Assembly (NCBI GenBank): GCA_034666665.1
Contig: JAXDLK010000138.1
Coordinates: 1 to 13,424, forward strand
Direction of reading: 5' to 3'
From: JAXDLK01 sp034666665
GTDB taxonomy: Bacteria > Desulfobacterota > Binatia > JACPRU01
DNA: 13,424 bases
A model generated the notes under the pieces. It made no database searches. It had not been told where the DNA came from and was given only the letters and a program-made list of their open reading frames with translations. The position numbers and the translations under genes were made by a program. Below are positions 7,429-13,424 of the stretch, piece by piece; position 1 is the stretch's first letter; every line of letters begins with the position of its first letter.

Positions 7429-9771
7429 TCAGAAAGCCTTCTGGAGGCCGTCGGTGGGCGAATCCGGGATCGGCGGCACCGTGGGCATTGGATCGAACGT
7501 GAGCGGCAGATCGTGGTTGATCGGGAAGCTCGTCGGCACCTTGCCGGTCGCACGCGCGTACGCGCACGCGACCGCCGCCATCGAAGCGGCGACACCGAGC
7601 TCGCCTGCGCCGCCGGGCTCGGTCCCCGTAGGAGGCATGACGATCACCTGGACGCTCGGCGGCGTGTTCCACTGCCGCGTGTAGTAGGCGTCGTCCCAGC
7701 TGCCCTCGAGGAAGGACCCGTCCTTCAGGTGCAGGCTGTACGTCAGCGCCTGGGCGATGGCGTCCATGATCCCGCCCATCATCTGCGCCTGGAGACCGAG
7801 CGGATTGATCGGCAGGCCGACGTCCACCGCGAACACCGCCTTCGTGACTCGCGGTCCGGTGTACCCCTGGGGGACACGGCGACCGACCGTCGCCGGGCGG
7901 CAGTCGATCTCGACGAGGCACGCCGCCGCGCCCTTGTACTCGCGGTGGACGGCGATCCCTTGGGCCGTACCGGCCGTCATCGCGCGTCCCCACTTGCCGG
8001 CCTTGGCCACGGCGTCGAGAACCGCGACGAGCCGGTCGTCACGCAGGAACTCGCGGCGGAACTGGAGCGGGTCCTTGGCCATCGCCTTGGCGACGCGGTC
8101 GATCATCAGCTCGCGCGCGGCGCAGACGTCGGGGCTGTAGATGTTCCGCACGGACGAGGTGTTGAACGTGTCCGGGTCGTAGATCTCGTCGATCAGCTGC
8201 GAGACGGCGCCGAAGTCGTACGGCACGTTCGCGGTGAGCAGGAAGACGCCCTGAGCGAAAATGCCGCGGTTGATTTGCGGCAGCTCGGCGAACTTCGCGG
8301 CGAAGAGCTCGCCGAGACCGTGCCGGAAGTCCGTCGCGACGCTCGTGTGCCGTTGATCGTAGGTGAGCACGTTCCCGCCCGAATGGACGATGCGGACGTG
8401 CGACGTGGCCATCGGATGCACGCGGCCCTGGCGGAAGTTGTCGGTGCGGTGCCACATGAGCTTCACGGGCTTGCCGAGCACGCGCGACACCTCCGCCGCC
8501 TCGAACGCGGCATCGGCGAAGAGATGCCGGCCGAACGAGCCGCCGCCCTCGGTGACGTGGACGACGACGCTCGGGATCGGCAGGCCCAGATTCGTGGCGA
8601 GCGTCTCCTGGAACCAGATCGGCGACTTGAGACACGACCACACCTCGGCGTGGTCGCTGCGGACGTCCGCCACGGCGGAGTTCGTCTCGAGCGGATCGCC
8701 GGGCCGGAAGTGGAACGTGAACGTCTGGTCGATGACGTCGCCGGGCGGCGCGGGTTCCATCGGCAGCTCCGCCGCCTTCAGGTCGGCGAGCACGTCCTCG
8801 TCCGATTTGTCGTCGACGGTCCCGGGGGCCCACTCGACGTCGAGAACGGTGATCGCGTGGATGCAGTGGCCGAACGTGCGCCCGCGGACGGCGACCCCGC
8901 CGGGGACGTACTGGCTGTGCGCGATGATGGCGACGTCGGTGATGCCGGGAAGGGCCTTTACTTGAGCGAGGTTCCGCACGCTCACCGCGCGTCCGTTGAT
9001 CGTCGGTGGCCGGCAGATCATCGTCGGCAGCGCATTGGGGACGTTCAGGTCCATCGCGAAGACCTTTTTCCCCGTGACGATCGCGCGGCCGTCCACACGT
9101 TTCTGTGGCGTGCCGACGAGCTTCTGCTGCGCCGCGGCCTTGAGCGTGGGCTCGACCGCCTTCGTGCTCGTCACCGCTCCGAGCTGCGAGAGCTCGGCGA
9201 GGGAGACCTCGACCCCGTTCGGGCCAGCGACGCCATTCTCGGTCATCTGTAGATCGCCGGCGGGAACGCCGAGAGCTTCTGCCGCCGCGTCCACCAGCTG
9301 GCCGCGCGCGATCGCCGCGGCGACGCGGACCGGCGTGTACATCGAGTGGATCGTGTTCGATCCGCCGGTCAGCTGGTTCCAATGGAGCTCCGGGCGCGCA
9401 TCCGAGAGGCTGATCCGAACCTTTTCCAGCGGCACTCCCATCTCGTCGGCGATGATCATCGCGATCGCCGTCGTGATGCCCTGGCCGACCTCGGCGCGGG
9501 GCAACGAGAAGGACACGCTGCCGTCGGAATTCACGCCGACGGTGATCAGGTGCGACGTCGGCATCGCCGCGTGGGTGAGGAGGTCGGTCAGATCGTAACC
9601 GTCCGTCGGGATCTGCACCGTGGGGACCGAGGCCCAAGCCAGCTTGGGGAACAGGTCCGCCGCCGCCAGCAACGTCGGCGCGGCGACCAGATATCCAACG
9701 AACCGGCGGCGAGTGATCCCGGTCGTTGCATCATTCGTGGTGTCAGGGCGCTGCTCGAGAGCATCCATCAT
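7429..9771 (-). CDS. Molybdopterin-binding catalytic subunit, xanthine dehydrogenase family (IorB-like), Tat-exported
   Basis: Catalytic subunit (780 residues from the chosen start) of a molybdenum hydroxylase that oxidises an N-heterocycle or aldehyde using water as the oxygen donor. Start chosen at ATG 9771, with GAAAGGG about 5 bases upstream; the open frame continues to 9900 without a better site. Residues 20-48 form a Tat signal (TRRRFVG followed by a hydrophobic stretch ending LAWA), so the enzyme is probably periplasmic. A first cofactor-binding segment with PRAEVGQGI comes before the a/b hammerhead domain (about 225-330), the permuted order of IorB-type proteins. GGGSFGR lies near residue 412. 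The active-site base is E724 in GGAGELG near the C-terminus. The length is near or slightly above the family norm. The partner [2Fe-2S] gene is directly downstream; no FAD, cytochrome or XdhC-type maturation gene is in the window. Substrate unknown. Confidence 0.95.
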   Translation of the reverse strand: MMDALEQRPDTTNDATTGITRRRFVGYLVAAPTLLAAADLFPKLAWASVPTVQIPTDGYDLTDLLTHAAMPTSHLITVGVNSDGSVSFSLPRAEVGQGITTAIAMIIADEMGVPLEKVRISLSDARPELHWNQLTGGSNTIHSMYTPVRVAAAIARGQLVDAAAEALGVPAGDLQMTENGVAGPNGVEVSLAELSQLGAVTSTKAVEPTLKAAAQQKLVGTPQKRVDGRAIVTGKKVFAMDLNVPNALPTMICRPPTINGRAVSVRNLAQVKALPGITDVAIIAHSQYVPGGVAVRGRTFGHCIHAITVLDVEWAPGTVDDKSDEDVLADLKAAELPMEPAPPGDVIDQTFTFHFRPGDPLETNSAVADVRSDHAEVWSCLKSPIWFQETLATNLGLPIPSVVVHVTEGGGSFGRHLFADAAFEAAEVSRVLGKPVKLMWHRTDNFRQGRVHPMATSHVRIVHSGGNVLTYDQRHTSVATDFRHGLGELFAAKFAELPQINRGIFAQGVFLLTANVPYDFGAVSQLIDEIYDPDTFNTSSVRNIYSPDVCAARELMIDRVAKAMAKDPLQFRREFLRDDRLVAVLDAVAKAGKWGRAMTAGTAQGIAVHREYKGAAACLVEIDCRPATVGRRVPQGYTGPRVTKAVFAVDVGLPINPLGLQAQMMGGIMDAIAQALTYSLHLKDGSFLEGSWDDAYYTRQWNTPPSVQVIVMPPTGTEPGGAGELGVAASMAAVACAYARATGKVPTSFPINHDLPLTFDPMPTVPPIPDSPTDGLQKAF

Positions 9772-9870
9772 CGATACCCTTTCGGCCATCGCACCCCAGG
9801 ACGAAGGGGATAATCCCGCGTCGTGGGACGCCGTGTGGGTAGAATTCCCGCGGTTGTGTGGACAGACGGC

Positions 9871-9900
9871 CCTATAGCGGCCGCTCGCCCCGGTGATCAA
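9871..9900 (-). promoter_or_regulatory. Candidate promoter for the molybdenum hydroxylase operon
   Basis: Minus-strand TTGATC (9900-9895), an 18-base spacer and TATAGG (9876-9871) match the sigma-70 -35 and -10 boxes at 4 of 6 positions each, about 100 bases upstream of the ATG at 9771. The surrounding 9772-9982 stretch is the longest non-coding gap in the window and locally AT-richer around 9901-9918. It also holds an imperfect palindrome GGGATAATCCC near 9817-9827 that could be an operator. Confidence 0.33.
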
Positions 9901-9942
9901 TGGGTAAATTTCAAAATCGACGTGTGCGAGGCTTACAAGAGC

Positions 9943-9956
9943 GCGGCGAGGGCCGC
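9943..9956 (-). terminator. Weak hairpin after the LMF1-like gene
   Basis: GCGGC (9943-9947), loop GAGG, GCCGC (9952-9956), 27 bases past the LMF1-like stop, followed on the minus strand by GCTCTTGT. A 5-bp stem with only a partial T run is weak evidence; in GC-rich DNA such stems arise by chance. Confidence 0.2.
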
Positions 9957-9982
9957 CCCGTCCGACGGCTCCCCCGAACTAC

Positions 9983-11497
9983 CTAATCCCAGTCATACGA
10001 ACGTATGAGGTTCCGGAGCCGGGGATCGTCCGCGGCCAGCGGCGGCAGCCACTCGCCTTCTTCCTTGCGATGCCACCACGTGCCACGCTCGCCGCGCGGC
10101 GCGAACTCGTACCGGAAGAGGCGCGCGCGCACCCATCGCGGCGGCCGCTCCGGGAACGGATCGTTCGCGAGGAGACCGATGACGCCGCGGTCACCGTGCA
10201 GGAGCTTCCAGACGAAGTGCAGGGTCCACGGATAGTCCGCCGCCGTCGACATCGCCGCGAACCAGATCTGCCAGTCGAGACGATATTGATAAGGTGAGCA
10301 GACGCACGGCCGGCGCATCGGGTCACCCGGCTTGCACGGGAACTCGTAGGCCTTCCATCGTGTCTCCGGTCCGATCGTCTCGTCGCGTGTGCCCTCGAAG
10401 ACGATCTCGTGGCGTTCGCGTCCGACGCTGCCGAAGGCGCCGTACGTGTTCACCAGCTCGAGCGGATCGAAGGACGAGTTCATCACCTGTCCGGGCGACA
10501 GCATGTTCGCGACGGGCCCGATGCTGAGGAACGCGATCAGCGCCGCGAGCGCCCAGGATGCGGCGGTCTGTGCGCGTGACGGCCGGGACTCCACGCGGGC
10601 GCGGTCCGCGCGCGCCGCCAGGCGGCGAGGGAGCACGCGCGCGAGCAGCCGATCGTCGAAGCAGGCGAGGATCGGCACGATCGTCAGGTAGTTCAGGAAC
10701 GAGAGGTTTCCACTCAGGACGAGCGTCACCTGGAACGCGAGCATCGCCGCGCCGGCGACGTGCCGGACGACCCCGGGGCCGAACGCGAACCAGGGCGCGA
10801 TCAACTCCGTCGCGTGATTGAAGAGCGCGCCGCCGCGGTGAGCCCAGCGCGGCAGGAAATGGAAGTACGGGCTCAGCGGGTTCGGCAGCGGCTGGGTCTC
10901 GTAGTGGTAGTAGAGGCAGGTGAGCTCGCGCCAGCAGCGGTCGCCGCGCAGCTTGATCAGACCGGCGCCGATCATGATCCGGAAGATGAGCCAGCGGTGG
11001 AGCGAGATCACGATCGCCGGCGGCGGCGTCCGCGGGAACGGTCGCGGATCGAAGAGGGGGCAGAGGAAGATCGCCAGGAACCCGGTCTCGAGGAGCTGGA
11101 TCTCCCATCCGTAGCCGTACCAGAGCTGGCCGACGTGGACGATCGACAGGTAGAGCGCCCAGAGGATCAGCATCAGGATCGAGTTGGCGAAGCCGACGAC
11201 CACGACCGTCGAGAGGCCGACGCCGAGCCAGGCGGTCGACACCAGCGCCCGATCCGAGACGCCGAGCCAGAAGAGGGTCGGGTAGCGCGCGAACCCTTGC
11301 CATCGCGAGCCCAGCGCGGCGTCCACGCGCGCGAGGAACGTCTTCGCCGGCATCAACCCGTGACTTCCGACCAGCGGCACGAGCTGGTGCGCCGCGACCA
11401 GGAAGGCCACCAGATAGACGGCGCCGAGGAGGCGGAGGATCAGGAATCGAGTGAGCCAGTAGGAGGGCGGGGGATCGTCCCGCTCTCCGTCGATCAT
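9983..11497 (-). CDS. Lipase maturation factor (LMF1) family multi-pass membrane protein
   Basis: Bacterial LMF1-family protein (DUF1222) of 504 residues, near the usual length. In vertebrates LMF1 is an ER membrane protein needed to fold secreted lipases; bacterial roles are not established. Hydrophobic segments lie at about 15-36, 73-100, 101-122, 132-148, 165-182, 243-263, 266-282 and 313-331. Family landmarks seen: WEIQLLETGFLAIFL (131-145), RIMIGAGLIKLRGDRCW (173-189) with YYHYETQPLPNP after it, NLSFLNYLTI (264-273), NTYGAFGSVG near 350, RLDWQIWFAA (406-415) and NDPFPERPPRWVRA (445-458). The soluble C-terminal part carries C388, C398 and C400. The ATG at 11497 overlaps the protease stop as ATGA, with GGAAG about 9 bases upstream; the same frame is open far upstream but codes nothing coherent. 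No lipase gene is visible nearby. Confidence 0.93.
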   Translation of the reverse strand: MIDGERDDPPPSYWLTRFLILRLLGAVYLVAFLVAAHQLVPLVGSHGLMPAKTFLARVDAALGSRWQGFARYPTLFWLGVSDRALVSTAWLGVGLSTVVVVGFANSILMLILWALYLSIVHVGQLWYGYGWEIQLLETGFLAIFLCPLFDPRPFPRTPPPAIVISLHRWLIFRIMIGAGLIKLRGDRCWRELTCLYYHYETQPLPNPLSPYFHFLPRWAHRGGALFNHATELIAPWFAFGPGVVRHVAGAAMLAFQVTLVLSGNLSFLNYLTIVPILACFDDRLLARVLPRRLAARADRARVESRPSRAQTAASWALAALIAFLSIGPVANMLSPGQVMNSSFDPLELVNTYGAFGSVGRERHEIVFEGTRDETIGPETRWKAYEFPCKPGDPMRRPCVCSPYQYRLDWQIWFAAMSTAADYPWTLHFVWKLLHGDRGVIGLLANDPFPERPPRWVRARLFRYEFAPRGERGTWWHRKEEGEWLPPLAADDPRLRNLIRSYDWD

Positions 11498-12114
11498 CGT
11501 GCGTTCTTCCAGAACGCGCGGTAGTGCTCCACGAGCTGCCGCCGCATCGACTCGATCCGCGGCTCCCGGCGAGCGGCGACGTAGGCGTCGCGCACCGCGC
11601 GGTCGTCGAAGTCGAGCCCTCCCTTGATGCAGCACATGATCGATGACGGATCGCGCACGTGCCCGAGCCCGAGGGCGTGGCCGAGCTCGTGGGCCGCGAC
11701 CTGGTAGAGGACGCTCTCGCGCGAGGTCTCGCCGCGTTGCTTCGGTGCGGAGATCGTGACGCGGACGGGGAGCTCGATCACTCCAGTGTCGTCGACCGTG
11801 AGGCCGGTCGTGCCCATGAGCTTTGCGTCCCCGCCGCCGAGACGCACGATCACCGCGGCGTCCTGCTCGGTCGCGGAGCGGGTGAAGGCGTCGACGCCGA
11901 GAGCGTCGCGGAAGAGCCGGTTCCAGTCGGCGACCGCCCGGTCGAGCGGCGGGCGGAGCGCTTCCTCCGGCACGGGTGCGACGTAGAGCGCCAGCGGAAA
12001 GCGCGCCTTCGGATGGCCGCCGAGCTCCGGCAGCCGCACCTCGGAGGCGTTCAGGGTCGCGGCCACCGCGAGTAGCGCCACGCTCATCGGGCCGGCTCGC
12101 CGCCTGTCGCTCAC
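11494..12114 (-). CDS. Exported matrixin-type zinc metalloprotease
   Basis: Small metzincin-type protease of 206 residues. The zinc-binding motif HELGHALGLGH gives H142, E143, H146 and H152 (HExxHxxGxxH). The Met-turn follows as SSIM with M160. The oddity is a Cys-Cys pair (C161, C162) right after the Met-turn. No long propeptide or C-terminal domain is visible. Start: GTG 12114 overlaps the upstream stop as GTGA and gives the leader MSDRRRAGPMSVALLAVAA with a positive n-region and hydrophobic core, cleavage plausible after TLNA. A downstream ATG at 12087 would remove the arginines and is less likely. The product would act in the periplasm or outside the cell. It sits between the glycosyltransferase and the LMF1-like membrane protein with overlaps on both sides, so all three are probably made together. 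Substrate unknown. Confidence 0.9.
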   Translation of the reverse strand: MSDRRRAGPMSVALLAVAATLNASEVRLPELGGHPKARFPLALYVAPVPEEALRPPLDRAVADWNRLFRDALGVDAFTRSATEQDAAVIVRLGGGDAKLMGTTGLTVDDTGVIELPVRVTISAPKQRGETSRESVLYQVAAHELGHALGLGHVRDPSSIMCCIKGGLDFDDRAVRDAYVAARREPRIESMRRQLVEHYRAFWKNAR

Positions 12115-13292
12115 GCGGGCCCGCCGGCGGCCGCGTCGCGAACGCGACCCTTCCACCGCCCACCGCGGCCGCGAAGATGGTCCCAGGCCGAGGTCGCGGT
12201 CATGAGCGCGTAGAAAAACGACGCGAGCGGAAGCGTTGCGGCCCATCGAGCCGGCACGTGGTGGTGACGAACGGAGGGCAGCAGCGCCCCCACCGAGAGC
12301 CCCCACGCCCCGGCCGCGGCGGCGGCGGCGCGGACGTGCGCCGGGTCCCAGGGACCGGCCAGCGCGGCGACCAGCAGCAACGGCGGTGAGACGAGAAACA
12401 CGAAGATGCCCGCGAAGACCGCGACCGCGACCTCGTAGCGGTAGCCGAGCTGGTCGAAGGCGGTTCGCGCGACCATCTGCCACACGTCGCCGAGCGCCGG
12501 GTAGCGCCGGAGCGAGACGATGCCGTCGTCGAAGCCGAGCCAAGTACGACCGCCCGCGCGCTTCACCGCGCGGCCGAGAGCCACGTCGTCGATCAGCGCT
12601 CCGTGAATCGCTTCGATGCCACCGATCAGGCGGAGCGCGTCGTCGCGGACGAGCACGCAGCCGCCGGCGGCGCCGGCGACGCCGGATCGCGGGTCGGCGA
12701 TGCGTCGAAACGGGTAGAGGAGCTGGAAAAAGAACACGAACGGCGGGATCAGCAGCCGCTCCCACCGGCTCTCCGCGTGAAGACGTGCCATCACCGAGAC
12801 CAGATCGTAGCCGCCGGCTCGCGCCCGGGAGACGAGCGCGCGGACGGAGCCCGGGCGGTGGTGGATGTCCGCGTCCGTCAGCAGGAGCCATTCGGGGGCA
12901 CCCGCGGCGCGCGCCTCGCGCACGCCCGTCGCCACCGCGTGAAGCTTGCCGCTCCAGCCGATCGGCTTCGGCGGTGCGGTCAGCACGCGCACCCGGTCGC
13001 CGCCTCGATGCTCGCTCGCGATCCGCGTCGCCGTCTCGGCAGTACCGTCGCTCGAGCCGTCGTCGACGACGATGATGCTCGAGCGGGCGTGGTCCTGCGC
13101 GATCAGGCTCGGCAGCGTCCGCGGCAGCACGTCGGTCTCGTCCCTCGCCGGCACGATCGCGACCACCGCGGTCGTCGCGGGCTCGCCCTCGTCGGGAAGA
13201 CGGAACTCGCGCGGCCACGCGCGCGAACGGTCCAGCGCGAGCCCGATCCAGAACGCGAGCGGCAGCAGCGCGAGCGGCTCGAGCGCCGTCAT
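12111..13292 (-). CDS. hpnB: HpnB-family (hopanoid-associated) glycosyltransferase, GT2 fold
   Basis: Membrane-associated family 2 glycosyltransferase of 393 residues matching the hopene-associated HpnB type, which is found with hopanoid genes although its precise reaction is not settled. An N-terminal hydrophobic segment (5-20) precedes the catalytic domain: VVAIVPARDE (43-52), VVDDGSSDGT (75-84), WSGKLHAV (113-120) and LLLTDAD with D140 and D142 as the metal-binding DxD. Family landmarks follow: PPFVFFFQLLYPF (183-195), AAGGCVLV (208-215), IGGIEAIHGALIDD (223-236) and a WLGF...SLRRYP segment. At least two membrane segments lie at about 287-312 and 351-366. The start ATG 13292 is one base after the stop of the upstream partial gene; its own stop overlaps the protease start as GTGA. 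No other hopanoid gene such as a squalene-hopene cyclase is in the window, so a related lipid substrate is possible. Confidence 0.88.
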   Translation of the reverse strand: MTALEPLALLPLAFWIGLALDRSRAWPREFRLPDEGEPATTAVVAIVPARDETDVLPRTLPSLIAQDHARSSIIVVDDGSSDGTAETATRIASEHRGGDRVRVLTAPPKPIGWSGKLHAVATGVREARAAGAPEWLLLTDADIHHRPGSVRALVSRARAGGYDLVSVMARLHAESRWERLLIPPFVFFFQLLYPFRRIADPRSGVAGAAGGCVLVRDDALRLIGGIEAIHGALIDDVALGRAVKRAGGRTWLGFDDGIVSLRRYPALGDVWQMVARTAFDQLGYRYEVAVAVFAGIFVFLVSPPLLLVAALAGPWDPAHVRAAAAAAGAWGLSVGALLPSVRHHHVPARWAATLPLASFFYALMTATSAWDHLRGRGGRWKGRVRDAAAGGPA

Positions 13293-13293
13293 G

Positions 13294-13424
13294 TCATCGC
13301 GACGGCAGGATGCGATGCCGCTGCCGCTGGCCGAAGAGATCGACGAAACCCTGGAACGTGCGATCGCTCAGCCGCTTCAGCCGATCGATGCGGGTTTTCG
13401 TTTCCTCGAGAATCGCCGCCGGGT
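13294..13424 (-). CDS. C-terminal 42 residues of an unidentified protein
   Basis: An open frame entering from the right edge encodes 42 residues ending at TGA 13296-13294, one base before the glycosyltransferase ATG. The visible part starts PAAILEETKTRIDRLKRL, a charged, amphipathic and probably helical segment, continues with FQGFVDLFG and ends RHRILPSR. The tight spacing and shared strand indicate the upstream member of the same operon. I do not recognise the family; in HpnB contexts it could be another hopanoid or isoprenoid gene, but nothing visible shows that. Confidence 0.7.
   Translation of the reverse strand, partial: PAAILEETKTRIDRLKRLSDRTFQGFVDLFGQRQRHRILPSR

Noticed and set aside
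6823..9252. 809-codon plus-strand open frame opposite the molybdenum hydroxylase genes
   Set aside because: It is the antisense of two certain genes with all cofactor ligands present. The composition (rich in Arg, Asp, His, Val) is typical of a shadow frame in GC-rich DNA, and no domain pattern is visible.
9876..9885. AGCGGCCGCT 10-base palindrome
   Set aside because: A GC-rich palindrome inside the spacer and -10 edge of the candidate promoter; a single copy gives no support for an operator.
11498..13218. Upstream extensions of the LMF1-like and matrixin frames (apparent proteins of 726 and 574 residues)
   Set aside because: The extra N-terminal parts lie over other genes in shadow frames and have no coherent sequence. 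The stop/start overlaps at 11497 and 12114 give natural starts.

Overview
The window is very GC-rich and densely coded, almost entirely on the minus strand, with GTG starts and several stop/start overlaps of 1 to 4 bases. A hopanoid-type glycosyltransferase (HpnB family), an AddAB-like helicase-nuclease pair, a two-subunit molybdenum hydroxylase and a bacterial lipase-maturation-factor homologue together suggest a free-living, high-GC Gram-negative bacterium. A deltaproteobacterial, Binatota or Rokubacteria-like lineage is plausible, but no marker gene here fixes the taxonomy.

Reading in the direction of transcription, from high to low coordinates, there are three blocks. Block 1 (13424 to 9983) is a tight operon: the C-terminal end of an unidentified gene, an HpnB-family glycosyltransferase, a small exported matrixin-type zinc protease, and a polytopic LMF1-family membrane protein. 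Junctions are TGA-C-ATG, GTGA and ATGA, so translation is probably coupled. Block 2 (9771 to 5458) follows a roughly 210-base intergenic region holding a weak candidate promoter. It has a Tat-exported molybdopterin subunit of the isoquinoline 1-oxidoreductase/aldehyde dehydrogenase type, its two-[2Fe-2S] partner, an exported choice-of-anchor-V/reelin-like plus Ig-like protein, and a Bcp-type peroxiredoxin. Block 3 (5125 to 1) is a recombination/repair pair: an AddB-like protein with a PD-(D/E)XK nuclease and four cysteines suited to an Fe-S cluster, overlapping by GTGA a UvrD/RecB-type (AddA-like) helicase that runs off the left edge.

The only plus-strand gene-like segment is a 49-codon stump of a pyridoxamine-5'-phosphate-oxidase-fold protein at 5222-5371. 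It faces bcp across a perfect 7-bp hairpin. No tRNA, rRNA, CRISPR array, insertion sequence or phage gene was seen.

The item most worth following is the coupled glycosyltransferase / exported metalloprotease / LMF1-like cassette. Each family is known, but the combination reads as an envelope-linked unit whose function I cannot name.
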